Shown here: positions 34,702-43,784 of the stretch, piece after piece
How the letters are laid out: each line of letters begins with the position of its first letter
How positions within the stretch are numbered: position 1 is the first letter of the stretch
Source: Phycisphaerae bacterium
GTDB taxonomy: Bacteria > Planctomycetota > Phycisphaerae > UBA1845
Length of the DNA: 64,000 nucleotides
Reading direction: 5' to 3'
NCBI GenBank assembly: GCA_022072505.1
Contig: JAJVHU010000007.1
Location: forward strand, 62,001-126,000
Program-made: the position numbers and the translations under genes
The notes under the pieces: generated by a model
Told to the model about the DNA's origin: nothing
Databases searched by the model: none
Seen by the model: only the letters and a program-made list of their open reading frames with translations

Positions 34702-36432
34702 ATGCGTGCATGCCACGATGCCCCGCGCGGCGACTGCTGCGATCCCCTGACGGGGGAGTGCGAACACCAGGTCAAGGTGCAATCCTGTTCGGCGCAACTC
34801 GGGGACGGAATCGCCTGCGTTGAGCATTCCACCGTCCTGCAAGGCTCCGTGTGCAACACGGGTTCATGTCCGGCGACTTTTTCGTGGCAGATCCAGAAGA
34901 TCGAGGGCGATCCTGCGGTGAGCTTCTCTCCGTCCTCCGGAACCGCGATGCTTGACCCGCAGGAGTGTCATGACTTCACGGTCCCCGTGACGATCGAGGC
35001 CGGTCGCGCCGGAGATGACGCCGTATTGGAACTCACGGCCCAGACCGCATCGGAAGGCCCCTGTGCAAGCGAAGAGCCCCAGGTGTGTTCGGACACGGGA
35101 ACCGTCACCGTCCAGGGGCTGACCGTCATTCCTCTTCGGACTCAACAGCCCGCCGAAGTCGTTTATCTTCTTCCCAACGACCGTGAAGAGTTCAGAATCG
35201 TGCCGGTGACGTCGGGCAACGTCTACGTGATCCGCGAGCCGTCGATCGCCAAGTTCGCGGCGTCGGATACGGAACTGACTTCGTGGATTCCCGCGCAGGA
35301 GCCTTTCACGCTTCACGGACTGGCCGAAGGGGAGACGGAGCTTCAGGAGCGCGTCGGATCGCCCTCCGGCCCGCTCGTCTGCACCATCCCCGTCAAGGTC
35401 GGCGGCACGGTGACGCTGGAGTTCGATCAATTGCCGACGTATACGCCTGGCACGGCGCTGCTGTACCTCGCCAAGGACTATCAACTCGGCGACCTCTTCG
35501 TTCCCAATGAAACAAAAGCGGCTCTTGAAGAGAAGGGAAACGCCGTCATGTCGTACTGGGTCATTGTCCGCGACGCCGACGGCAGGCCCATGTACAACAA
35601 GCAAGTTGCTCTCATTCAGGTCCGTCACGATGAGTTTCCGGACACTAACTTGATGAACATCCAATACGACGCCGGCGACTATTCGGCCGATGAGCGAGGC
35701 GTCGTCAAGGGAACCGTGCGATTGCATGACATGGGCCTGGACATCGATGTCCCCCATTGGAAACTGATTGTTCTTGTCGGTGACGCTGCACAGGAATGGC
35801 ACCAGGGAGGGTTGCCTGTACAAGAGCTCGATGAGGTTTTCCAGCGGCAGGTCGACCCCGATCTCCTGGAAAACCGAGTGTTCAACGGACACCTGATTCG
35901 CATCAAGCGCGAGGACTTTCCAGAACTCGGCGGAACCATCGAAACCGGAATGGCGCTAAGTCTTCCGCACGTCAGCTCGAATTACTACGGGATATTCCGC
36001 GACTTCTTCGAACACTATCTTGGGCGACAGGCCATCGTTGCTCAGGACACCAACGGCACGGCGCTGCCCGCCGAACAGTACTGGAGGATCTTCGACGCCG
36101 AGACCCCGACGGACCAACCCGTGCTCATCGAAAACGAGTGGTGGCTGCCGCCCGCACAGCGAGAGTTCAACCTGTTGCCGCAGCCCCGGTTTCTGCCTCT
36201 TGCCCTCGGCGAGTATCCCCAGGACGACGTTTCCATCCTGATTTACGGCTTGTATGCCGGACAGGGGATTCCGTCGCGCTATTTTCCCGAGTTCCCCGGC
36301 GATGAAGCCGTGGGGCAGGACGGCAGTCCGGCGGCGTTGCTTGCCCGTGCGATCCTCTCCGAAATCGCCCTGGGCCTGATCCCAATCTACGGCGACGGCC
36401 GCGACATCCTCGACCAGATCAGCAATATGTAA
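34702..36432 (+). CDS. Upstream part of a split polymorphic-toxin-like protein
   Basis: About 576 residues from ATG 34702; an in-frame TTG at 34495 overlaps the start of pilT. No signal peptide is visible in either version, so the 5' end may be truncated. The N-terminus is Cys-rich (CHDAPRGDCCDPLTGEC, then VQSCSAQLGDGIAC), followed by long beta-rich regions. The last residues, LGLIPIYGDGRDILDQI, are the pretoxin-type motif found just before toxin domains in polymorphic toxins. The frame stops at TAA 36430 and the next gene is in exactly the same frame. Base composition looks less GC-rich than the housekeeping genes. The function assignment is inference. Confidence 0.6.
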   Translation: MRACHDAPRGDCCDPLTGECEHQVKVQSCSAQLGDGIACVEHSTVLQGSVCNTGSCPATFSWQIQKIEGDPAVSFSPSSGTAMLDPQECHDFTVPVTIEAGRAGDDAVLELTAQTASEGPCASEEPQVCSDTGTVTVQGLTVIPLRTQQPAEVVYLLPNDREEFRIVPVTSGNVYVIREPSIAKFAASDTELTSWIPAQEPFTLHGLAEGETELQERVGSPSGPLVCTIPVKVGGTVTLEFDQLPTYTPGTALLYLAKDYQLGDLFVPNETKAALEEKGNAVMSYWVIVRDADGRPMYNKQVALIQVRHDEFPDTNLMNIQYDAGDYSADERGVVKGTVRLHDMGLDIDVPHWKLIVLVGDAAQEWHQGGLPVQELDEVFQRQVDPDLLENRVFNGHLIRIKREDFPELGGTIETGMALSLPHVSSNYYGIFRDFFEHYLGRQAIVAQDTNGTALPAEQYWRIFDAETPTDQPVLIENEWWLPPAQREFNLLPQPRFLPLALGEYPQDDVSILIYGLYAGQGIPSRYFPEFPGDEAVGQDGSPAALLARAILSEIALGLIPIYGDGRDILDQISNM

Positions 36433-36447
36433 CAGGAGGACGAGGAA

Positions 36448-37791
36448 GTGGATGAACTCGTTCTCGGCCTGGCGGTCATCGGGCTTGTCATGGACCTGGG
36501 TTCGGTGACGACGGCGCCGGCCAACGTCGTCGCGGCGCTGACGAAAGGTCTGTTCAAGTGCATCCCCGCGCCGGTGCGGAGAGGGTTGATCTGGGCGTCC
36601 GGCGGCGGACGGCTGGGTTTTGTGCGAATATCCAAGTACGTCTCCAAGTTCGTATCCGGGCAGTTTGAGGGCGTCAGCGATTACGTCAAACTGCGCAATT
36701 ATTACCGCTGCCTGGAGAAGCTTACGCAACAGCTCTATCGCATGTTGGATTCGAAGATACTCCGTCAGGGTGATCTGCCGCAGGATCAGGCAGCCTACTA
36801 CGTCGGAAACGCCATCGACCTGCTGGCGGACCGAGGGCAATCGCTCTCGGACACGGCCGCCGAAGGCATCGCGTGCTATTGCCGCCATGGCGACGAGGGC
36901 GTTGACGCGCTCGACGACGTAATCGTCAAGATGACCGACGGGCTGGACAAACTCAATGCGGACGTGAGCGTCGAGGGCCTGGGCGAAGCGATCACCAAGA
37001 CGTATCGCGACAAGTTCCCGGATGGCGGGCCGGTCAAGGACGCCCGAGGCGTGGAGCGCGTCAACAATGCCGTCGCTGCCGGCCGCCGTTCGCTCGATCC
37101 CCACCTGCGCAACCTCGTCTCGCCGCACATCGGCCCGGACAAGGTCATCAAGAGCATGCGCGAGTTCGAAACGCTGCGGCACATGCAAGCGAACAACCTG
37201 ACACCGGAGCAGGTGCAGGGGATCAACGCCATTCGTCAGGCCATCGGCCTGCCCGGCGTGGGGGATGATCTGGTCAAGGTGCTGGACTTGGACTCGGCGG
37301 TGGGTAAGCTGGGCGTCGGTGACCCCAACTTGACGGGGTTCTTCGGGAAGAAGGCCGATCTCGGAGAGGTAACGACGACGGAGCAACTCATCGGGGCGCA
37401 ACGGCTGGACTACGATGGCTCGCCGTTCAATGCGGGAAGTCCGCACGTGATTCTCGAAACGCAAATGACGCAGAATTTGCGCGATAGCGCGAAGATCCCG
37501 CGGCATGGCGGGTACCTCGACGGCAGCGGGAATGAGTTCCAGATTCCGCAGGGATCGCGGAAGTATCCCAACACCGGCAACGGGCTGATCTCGTCCACCG
37601 ATGGACGGTTGCGCCCGGAAAGCTACATGTCGACGGCCACGGCGATGCCGGAGCAGGCGACGTTCATGCGCATCCGAAACCCGGACGGATCGCCGAAAGT
37701 GATCAGCGTGAACGGGCACTCGGCGAGTGAGTGGAAGCTCATCATCGATCCAGATGACCCTGAAAAGCTCAAGTGGGTTCCGGTTCCATGA
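36448..37791 (+). CDS. Downstream part of a split polymorphic-toxin-like protein (candidate toxin)
   Basis: 447 residues from GTG 36448, preceded by AGGAGG at 36434. It begins DELVLGLAVIGLVMDLGSVTT, a hydrophobic stretch that in intact polymorphic toxins follows the pretoxin motif seen at the end of the previous gene. Both are in the same frame, separated only by TAA plus five codons. The rest is helical, and the C-terminal 130 residues (from about DYDGSPFNAGSPHVILE) are compact and may be the toxic domain; no known nuclease or protease motif is recognised. Its stop overlaps the next start as ATGA, the usual toxin-immunity arrangement. Confidence 0.65.
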   Translation: MDELVLGLAVIGLVMDLGSVTTAPANVVAALTKGLFKCIPAPVRRGLIWASGGGRLGFVRISKYVSKFVSGQFEGVSDYVKLRNYYRCLEKLTQQLYRMLDSKILRQGDLPQDQAAYYVGNAIDLLADRGQSLSDTAAEGIACYCRHGDEGVDALDDVIVKMTDGLDKLNADVSVEGLGEAITKTYRDKFPDGGPVKDARGVERVNNAVAAGRRSLDPHLRNLVSPHIGPDKVIKSMREFETLRHMQANNLTPEQVQGINAIRQAIGLPGVGDDLVKVLDLDSAVGKLGVGDPNLTGFFGKKADLGEVTTTEQLIGAQRLDYDGSPFNAGSPHVILETQMTQNLRDSAKIPRHGGYLDGSGNEFQIPQGSRKYPNTGNGLISSTDGRLRPESYMSTATAMPEQATFMRIRNPDGSPKVISVNGHSASEWKLIIDPDDPEKLKWVPVP

Positions 37792-38249
37792 TACTTGCAA
37801 AATGGAATAACGCCTGGTTCATTGCGTCGAAAGCGAGGGCGGAGACTCCTTCGTGCTCACTGAGTGCGCCCGATCGCCCAGGTCTGGATGTCCTTGGATT
37901 TCGGGTGGAGGAGCGCAGCATTGGTATGCCCGGGGATCCTAAGTACCGCCACTGGCGAGTGCGGCACCGGTTCATGCCCACGTTGCGCGGCATCACCTTC
38001 TATCCCACGATTCGCTACAAGGAGCTTCGCGTTGATCCCATCGCATGGAACCCCGATTCAAGCGAGCCACTGCTGTTGTGCCGCGACTCCTGGGAACCCG
38101 GCCTCATGACGGACGAGCAATACGTCGCAATCATGGAAGAACTCAAAGCCCGAGGGTGGAAATGGGACGCGCGCGAAGGCGGGCAGGGCTATCTGCACGT
38201 CGATGACCTGACCAAGATCGAAGGTCCGCCGCCGTCCGGCGCCTTCTGA
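37788..38249 (+). CDS. Candidate immunity protein
   Basis: 153 residues, family not recognised. The start ATG at 37788 overlaps the preceding stop by four bases, so translation is coupled. No signal peptide or membrane segment is seen, so it should be cytosolic. Visible features are HWRVRHRFMPTLRGITFYPTIR and a C-terminal EELKARGWKWDAREGGQGY. Size, location and coupling fit an immunity protein for the upstream candidate toxin; this is inference from position only. Confidence 0.6.
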   Translation: MILAKWNNAWFIASKARAETPSCSLSAPDRPGLDVLGFRVEERSIGMPGDPKYRHWRVRHRFMPTLRGITFYPTIRYKELRVDPIAWNPDSSEPLLLCRDSWEPGLMTDEQYVAIMEELKARGWKWDAREGGQGYLHVDDLTKIEGPPPSGAF

Positions 38250-38571
38250 CGCTGGACCCGCCCTGCCCTCTTCGTCGCTTTGCATGAGTGCGTTGAAAAG
38301 CGGCGAGACCGCGATTCGTCGACGTTGCGTCCGACACGGCGCGTCGCGTTTCTTCGACCCGCCTCGAAGGCGGCGCGGCGCGCGGCGTTTCTCAACCCCA
38401 ACGGGATTGCGGCGTCGGGGTTGCGGCATCGGGGTTGCGACGTCGGGGTTGCGGCGAACTTAACCGAGCCGCGCCCGTAAGGAAGCGCTCTTCTCTCGTC
38501 GCCCTCCGCAGACCTTGAAACCGTGTCCAAGTCCGGATGAACCGGTTCCTGTCATCGCACCCCACCGCCAA
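38250..38571. repeat. Intergenic repeats
   Basis: Three 14-base units GCGGCGTCGGGGTT at 38409-38450, then at about 38459-38490 a copy of the dispersed AACCGAGCCGCGCCCGTAAG element. No gene is seen. Confidence 0.7.
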
Positions 38572-39310
38572 TCAGGCCCGCGACGAACGCTCCAGGTTCA
38601 ACCGTAGCAGGTTCGCCAGCACGCGCTGGTCGGTTTCCTTGCGCAGCTCGGAGAGCGAGTGGCCCTCGGGCAACGGTTGCCCGGCTCCGGTTTCGATCCA
38701 GACTTGCGCCCAGTCTTCGGACCATCCGCCATCGGGGTCGGTCGCCGCGTAGGCCGCGAGTACCGCGCGGTCGAGCTGTTCGTGCGCGAGGCGCAGCCAG
38801 GTCGGGCGCTCGTTGTACAGGTTGGTCAGCGTGCGCTTCTTGAGGCGCGGGTCTTTCGCCGCCGCGGCCATGATCGCGGACTGGCGGATGAGGGCCCGTG
38901 GGCTGGTGGGGTCATTCAAGTCTCCCGGCACATCGGCGAAGTCGTCCGTCTTGTCGATGGACCGCGCGAGCGGTTCGATCCACTCGGGCGGATTCAGCCA
39001 GCGCTCGCGCTGTTCGTTCAACGCGCGGGCGGCTTCGCTGATTCGGATGTAGATGTCTGACTGCGAGCCGCGGACTTCAGTCCGCGCGGACCCGCCACCC
39101 GTTAACGCTCGCGGCTCATTACCCGGACTCCACGGCAGCGGGAACGTCTCGAAACACGTTGTCGGTGTGTAGCGCGGGCGATCTTCAAGCTGCGTTCCCA
39201 TCCGCAGCGCCCTCAGTTCGTGAATTGATCTGTGCAACATGCCAACAAAGAAGTTGCCGGAAGGGGCGAATACAACTGTTGCCGAGTCAGGCAGCATCGG
39301 GGTCAGCATG
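38572..39310 (-). pseudogene. C-terminal fragment of an MmeI-like DNA methyltransferase / restriction enzyme
   Basis: About 245 residues match the end of class I SAM-dependent methylases of the MmeI/type IIG kind: GNFFVGMLHRSIHELRALRMG, RPRYTPTTCFETFPLPW (target-recognition end), RWLNPPEWIEPL, and LTNLYNERPTWLRLAHEQLDRAV. There is no start codon in context and the catalytic core is missing; the open frame continues upstream to 40065 only as noise antisense in register to another gene. A 53-base palindromic element (39065-39117) is inserted in it without breaking the frame. The matching N-terminal fragment is at 41146-41700. Confidence 0.75.
39065..39117. repeat. GAGCCGCG...CGCGGCTC palindromic element inside a gene fragment
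   Basis: Outer arms GAGCCGCG (39065-39072) and CGCGGCTC (39110-39117) enclose the inner palindrome GCGGACTTCAGTCCGC. It is the fullest copy of the dispersed family seen at 1599 and 6478, and it lies within a reading frame that stays open. Confidence 0.75.
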
Positions 39311-39410
39311 CTGAGTTCCGTGCTCCTGTACGACCCCGCAACAGCGTGCTTTGATCTTGACGGGCCTGCTGACCCCACCGTTGACCGTGGCCGGCCGGGC
39401 GCGGACTTCG

Positions 39411-40244
39411 CTAAAAAAGAAGCGGCTCGTGCCTCGAAGATGAACCCGACTTCCACAACTTTGGCCAATACACTCCGATGACGACCCACGTTGTTGGATG
39501 TGCGAGGATAGTGCCAACGAAGAAGTGCGTATCCCGATCGACAGCACACAAGTCGCCGAGGAACTTCTCGCGTACAGACTTCGCCGCCTCCTCGGACGAC
39601 GCGCCCTTGTCGACAAGCTTCCAGTAAAGCGCACCAAGTTCCCAGTCCTCGATCATCATCCGATGCCTGCCATTGCAGCGCGGGTCGTCGCATTCGAACA
39701 CGTACTGAAACTTGTACGGAACCTTTCGCGGCGGCTCTTTGCTGACGCTTCGCTCCTCCCACAGCCGCGCCTGCGCAAGCGCGGCCTTGAACGATGGCTT
39801 CCAGTCGCCGGCGTCCTTCCTGCAGATCAGATCGTGTATCTTCTTTGGCTTGAAGATTCCCAGCGATGTCCGGTCGGATTTCTGCTGATCGTAAAGTTCC
39901 TCCATCGACGCCGACTTCTTCGCCAAGACGTACTGGGCGCGCTCGGTCCAGTTTCGGGCTGCGGAAACCGGTTCTCCGAGAAGCTGGATTGTGTCGCTGT
40001 CCGGTCGAAAGCTCTCCTTTCGGGCGTCGCGACCCTTGTGCTTGGTGGCCTCGACCTTGATCCATTGATACTTCTTGTACTGCTGGCTAAAAGGCAAGTC
40101 CCGAAAGTTCACCGGATAAAGGCGCACGAAGCTCCCGTCCTCGCGGACGCCGGCCGTGCAGACAAGCTCGTCGTATTTGGCCGAGGGGATCGGGTAGGTC
40201 TTTACCGTGATGAGAACTTTCAGCCGCTCCACAGCCCGCTTCAC
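39411..40244 (-). CDS. Conserved protein paired with a DUF488 gene
   Basis: 277 residues, from GTG 40244, which directly follows the stop of the DUF488 gene. The N-terminus LKVLITVKTYPIPSAKYDELVCTAGV and the following FVRLYPVNFRDLPF suggest a beta-rich, possibly nucleic-acid-binding (PUA/ASCH-like) fold; this is only a guess from pattern. A cysteine pair CDDPRCNGRHRM may bind metal. The C-terminus overlaps the point where the broken methylase resumes. It is read as the second gene of a two-gene cassette inserted in a restriction-modification gene, possibly an uncharacterised defence pair. Confidence 0.75.
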   Translation of the reverse strand: MKRAVERLKVLITVKTYPIPSAKYDELVCTAGVREDGSFVRLYPVNFRDLPFSQQYKKYQWIKVEATKHKGRDARKESFRPDSDTIQLLGEPVSAARNWTERAQYVLAKKSASMEELYDQQKSDRTSLGIFKPKKIHDLICRKDAGDWKPSFKAALAQARLWEERSVSKEPPRKVPYKFQYVFECDDPRCNGRHRMMIEDWELGALYWKLVDKGASSEEAAKSVREKFLGDLCAVDRDTHFFVGTILAHPTTWVVIGVYWPKLWKSGSSSRHEPLLF

Positions 40245-41129
40245 TCATTCGAGGTGAATGACCGGAAGTCCCGACACGCCGGCAATGGCGACGGCCAACC
40301 TGGACCGATGACAGCAACGAACGTCGCTCTCCACGCAAAGCAGAGCGGTCGCCTCCGATCGCACGACCTCAGCCAGCGCCGCGACGCCGACGGTCTGTCT
40401 GGGCAACATGGTGCGTTCGTACTGATCCAGCAGCCGTTGATATGATGCAAAGCCGTTCAAGCCAGCGCGATGAACACCGGAAATCCCAAGCTCCGGGTGG
40501 TGACGGTAGTTTATGCCCAGCTTTTTTGCAATTCCGCTCAAGGAACTCCGCGCAAATCCATACTTGCGTGAAACGGGGTTGGATCGCACATCGGCGATGC
40601 CACGAATACCGGTACGAAGGATCCGGTCAAAGAACCCGTCGATGGAATCCCCTTCGTATCCGATCGTGTAAACGGCCGGCGTGGCCGACGGCGACAAAGG
40701 CATCGTGGCGGGAAGCAAGTCCTTCCGCTCGGTCTTCGTCGCGAACCACGGGTATCGGGCGTAAACATCCCGTAGGAGTGTTTTCTGCGCTTTTGAACCG
40801 TATCGAGACGATACGTGATCGATAGCGGTCTGCGCTGTACCGGGAAGATCCGCTACCAATCGGCGAGTTTCGGCGGCCATCGACGGGTCGAGGTGAAGTC
40901 CGTCGTCGTCCTTCACGATATACGATTTCCGAACCAGCGCCTCCAGTTCACGGTAGAGGGCGAATGAAAACGGTCCGTAGTGGTATGGCACGAATCCGTA
41001 ATACGTTGTGTCGTTGCCGATCTCAGTTTCCTGCCTGAGGAGAAACGCCAATTTAACGAACATCGTCTGAGAAAGCGGCTTCGTTGCGCGGTCCAATAAG
41101 GCTAGGATGATCTTCTGGCGTCGCAGCAT
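40245..41129 (-). CDS. DUF488 protein with N-terminal winged-helix-like domain
   Basis: 294 residues. Residues 1-130 (QKIILALLDRATKPLSQTMF then YYGFVPYHYGPFSFALYREL) resemble the YwgA/SocA-like DNA-binding or antitoxin-like modules. Residues about 150-294 are a DUF488 domain: YTIGYEGDSIDGFFDRI, IADVRSNPVSRKYGFARSSL, and the C-terminal LLCVESDVRCCHRSRLA with Cys and His in the expected places. A strong AAGGAGTGA site precedes ATG 41129. It is directly adjacent to the next gene (TGA then GTG). Located between two halves of an MmeI-like gene. Confidence 0.85.
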   Translation of the reverse strand: MLRRQKIILALLDRATKPLSQTMFVKLAFLLRQETEIGNDTTYYGFVPYHYGPFSFALYRELEALVRKSYIVKDDDGLHLDPSMAAETRRLVADLPGTAQTAIDHVSSRYGSKAQKTLLRDVYARYPWFATKTERKDLLPATMPLSPSATPAVYTIGYEGDSIDGFFDRILRTGIRGIADVRSNPVSRKYGFARSSLSGIAKKLGINYRHHPELGISGVHRAGLNGFASYQRLLDQYERTMLPRQTVGVAALAEVVRSEATALLCVESDVRCCHRSRLAVAIAGVSGLPVIHLE

Positions 41130-41145
41130 TCCATCACTCCTTACA

Positions 41146-41700
41146 TCAGCACTCAGCGTACCATGAAGGTTCGTTCCGTGCGAGAGTCTTGGCCGTCGTG
41201 AGCGTTGGCTTGAAGGAAAGCGGTTCGGTGAAAACCCGGCGGAGCAGGTCGAGCTTGTCAGGCTGGTCCAGCTCGGAAAGCGGGATCTCGTGAATCTGTT
41301 TCAGCGTGCCGGTGAAGTTCGTGTGAATCTCGGTCCGGGCGATGTCGCTGACGATCAGCAGCGGGGGATTCTCCAGCGCTTCGCGGTACTGGCAGAGCTG
41401 GCGATAGGCGTCGGTCAAGTCGGCGTGCTTGCCCTTGCGCTTGTACTCCCACGCGAATTTTCCGCGCCACCACACATCGGCGAACCCCCGCTCTCCCGTC
41501 GATCCGCGCGAGGCTCCCCCCGTCGGCGTGACGCCCTTCTCGAAGGTGTATTCCGCTCCGGTCGCATCGTGTTCCGCCGGGGTCGGCTGGCCCAGCATCC
41601 GGCACAGGTCAATGAAATGCTCCTGGCTTGCCGCGCGCTCAGACAGCTCGACGCGGGACCACTTGGCGATGAATTGCACGGGCGTCAGGTTTCCGGGCAT
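41146..41700 (-). pseudogene. N-terminal fragment of an MmeI-like DNA methyltransferase / restriction enzyme
   Basis: 184 residues match the start of class I type IIG-like methylases: LTPVQFIAKWSRVELSERAA then SQEHFIDLCRMLGQPTP, GERGFADVWWRGKFAWEYKRKGKH (the PD-(D/E)xK-like EYK of the nuclease part), and YRQLCQYREALENPPLLIV. Homology stops near LTTAKTLARNEPSWYAEC, and a stop follows at 41146. The remaining 600 or so residues with the SAM-binding and NPPY motifs are absent; the DUF488 cassette lies in their place and the C-terminal fragment follows at 38572-39310. Confidence 0.75.
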
Positions 41701-42184
41701 GGGCGGATTGTGCGGCGGTGGCGATGGCGTGTCGAGAGGGTCGGCGGAGTCCGCGCCCAGACCGGGGCGGTGAAACACGAGGTTCTTCCTGCATCGGGTT
41801 CAACCCGCAGGGCTCGGCGAGGCAAGCGCGGACCGGAGCCTTACGGTCCGGGTTCATGCGGTGTGGGGACGGATCAGAGGTCCGCACTCCGGGTTCGGCG
41901 GCGCAGGGGCGGATTAGAGGTCCGCGCTCTGCATTCATCGCGCTCCGAACCCGCGCCTCAAGGTGACCGGTGGCGCTCATGGTTACAACGGGGATCGGAG
42001 GGGCGGCTTCTGATGTTCCGCGGCCAAACCTGCCGATCAGGATGTTCACCTTCGGATGAGATTCCGGGGCGTCTCAGTCTGCGAGTCACCGGTGATGCGT
42101 TATGACGGCCCCTCGGCGCCCGTCTTGGGGAGGCGTCACGCGGCAGCATCGTCCAGAAATCACGGAAGAGCGAAGCGTCCGCGC
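41701..42184. repeat. Intergenic region with hairpin repeats
   Basis: At about 41830-41940 there are alternating motifs of the type GGACCGGAGCCTTACGGTCC and GGNTTAGAGGTCCGCNCTC, degenerate relatives of the hairpin family at 27082. The remainder shows no gene on either strand. Confidence 0.55.
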
Positions 42185-42219
42185 AAAAAAAATCCCCGCC
42201 GCGTTAAGCGACGGGGATT
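42185..42219 (-). terminator. Intrinsic terminator of the secreted P-domain protein gene
   Basis: Read on the minus strand, AATCCCCGTCGC pairs with GCGGCGGGGATT over a four-base loop, followed by a run of T residues. It lies 35 bases after the stop at 42255. Confidence 0.85.
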
Positions 42220-42254
42220 CGATGGATCGGACTGTCAGACCCTACGCAACCGAA

Positions 42255-43784
42255 TTACGGATTCGGTTCCGGCGGGAGTTCGTAGTTGAGCCACACGAAC
42301 GGATCGCAAGCCGGTCCCTGGAGCACGTCGAGCAAGCGAGTGATGTCGTTGCCGTTGCTCAGACCGCTGCGGTCGATGTCCGTCTGGTAGGCCGCGCACT
42401 GACCGATGCCGTTGAGGCAGTCGACCAGGGCCGTGATGTCGAACGTCGTCGCCACGCCGCTCTGATCCACGTCGCCCGGCAGGAAGCCGATGTCCACCAG
42501 GCTGCGCTGGATGCCGTTGTAGCCGACCGTCGTCCACTGGCCCGCCGTGATCGGCCGGTCCAGGTTCAGACGGACGCGGTTGCCGCCGAGGTCATCCACG
42601 CTCACCACGTTCGGCGGAGACCCGCCGCCCGTCTCGCTGACGGAGAAGCAATCCGCCGTGATCGTGCTGCTGTCGTCGAACGTGAACTCGAACGAGCTGA
42701 GGCCCGTCAGGGTCGCCGGATCGCAGAACTCATGCTCTTCGCGGGCGTCGATGCCGCCGTCCGGAATCGTGTCGCTGGAGATCAGGATGCCCGTGCAGCA
42801 GATGACGCGCGGGATACCGATGATCAGTTCCCACGTGTTGAGCGTGCCGACATCCAGACCCGCGTTGTCCGACACCGTCAGCGTCCAGTCGCCGAACAGG
42901 TCGTCGCCGTTGAACGCCGAGAGCGGCTCCACCGGCTCGAACGTGCCGACCGTCGGGGTGCCGCAAATCACCGGTTCGCCGGCATCGTCAAAGATCACGT
43001 CCATGTTGTCGTTGGACGAGCACTGCCGGTCCCACAGGCGCACCGTCGTGAGATTGTGCTCAACGTCGATGATCAGGTCGCCCAGGAACGTGTGCGTGAT
43101 CACCACGCGGACGTTCACGTCGCCGATCGTTCCGCTGTCGCCGATGTTCTGCGTGTCCGAAACGCTTCCGAGATCCGGAATCGGCAGGTTCACGTCAAAC
43201 GTGTACGTCGTGTAGTCGTTCTCGCACTCATCGGGAATGCCGTTGTTGTTGCAGTCCGTGCTGGTGCCGTTGTCAATGTCCTCGTCGTCCGGGACGCCGT
43301 TGCCGTTGCAGTCCTCGAACACCTCCTCGCAGGTGACGTTCAGGCCGAAGTCGCCGGTCGCGCCGCCGAACCCGCTGACAAGGATCAGATAAAATTCGCC
43401 CGCCACGGTGCCGAATTCCACGCGGGAACTCAGACCGCAGTTCGGATCGTCATCGTTGCCCGCCACGCAAACGGCGCCCTGGCACGGACCGCGGAAGGCG
43501 TGGATCTTCGTGTCGTACGTGGTCGAATCCGAGCACGTATCCGCCACGATCGTCCCGCCGGTCCCGATCACGGCGTACCAGACGCCGGGCGACGTGATGC
43601 CCGTGTCGCCGCACGACGGGAACGAGTCGTCCACGCCCGCACCTATCGTCGTGCCCAGCGTAAACGAATTACACTCCACCGGAATCGCGTTCTCGCAAAG
43701 GTCGTTGCTCGGCTGAGCCAGCGCCGGGCTGACCAGCATCGCCGCCCCGACGACGGCGGCAATGTTCAACGGCAATCTCCTCAT
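42255..43784 (-). CDS. Secreted protein with TSP3-like, P-domain-like and dockerin-like regions
   Basis: 509 residues with signal peptide PLNIAAVVGAAMLVSPALAQ. In order: a beta domain (NDLCENAIPVECNSFTLG) of the type common in planctomycete surface proteins; calcium-binding DCNGNGVPDDEDI and DCNNNGIPDEC motifs of thrombospondin type-3 kind; a proprotein-convertase P-domain-like module (HTFLGDLIIDVEH then DDLFGDWTLTVSDNAG); and a dockerin-like C-terminus GDVDQSGVATTFDITALVDC. ATG 43784 with AAGGAGG is preferred over TTG 43805. It is a secreted structural or binding protein with no catalytic motif. Confidence 0.8.
   Translation of the reverse strand: MRRLPLNIAAVVGAAMLVSPALAQPSNDLCENAIPVECNSFTLGTTIGAGVDDSFPSCGDTGITSPGVWYAVIGTGGTIVADTCSDSTTYDTKIHAFRGPCQGAVCVAGNDDDPNCGLSSRVEFGTVAGEFYLILVSGFGGATGDFGLNVTCEEVFEDCNGNGVPDDEDIDNGTSTDCNNNGIPDECENDYTTYTFDVNLPIPDLGSVSDTQNIGDSGTIGDVNVRVVITHTFLGDLIIDVEHNLTTVRLWDRQCSSNDNMDVIFDDAGEPVICGTPTVGTFEPVEPLSAFNGDDLFGDWTLTVSDNAGLDVGTLNTWELIIGIPRVICCTGILISSDTIPDGGIDAREEHEFCDPATLTGLSSFEFTFDDSSTITADCFSVSETGGGSPPNVVSVDDLGGNRVRLNLDRPITAGQWTTVGYNGIQRSLVDIGFLPGDVDQSGVATTFDITALVDCLNGIGQCAAYQTDIDRSGLSNGNDITRLLDVLQGPACDPFVWLNYELPPEPNP

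Noticed and set aside
38572-40065. A 497-residue protein spanning the whole open frame
   Set aside because: Upstream of about 39310 the frame is antisense-in-register noise over the DUF488 partner gene; only the C-terminal part matches a family.
42255-43784. Cellulosome component because of the dockerin-like end
   Set aside because: Such dockerin-like tails are widespread in planctomycete secreted proteins; no cohesin, scaffoldin or glycoside hydrolase is in the window.
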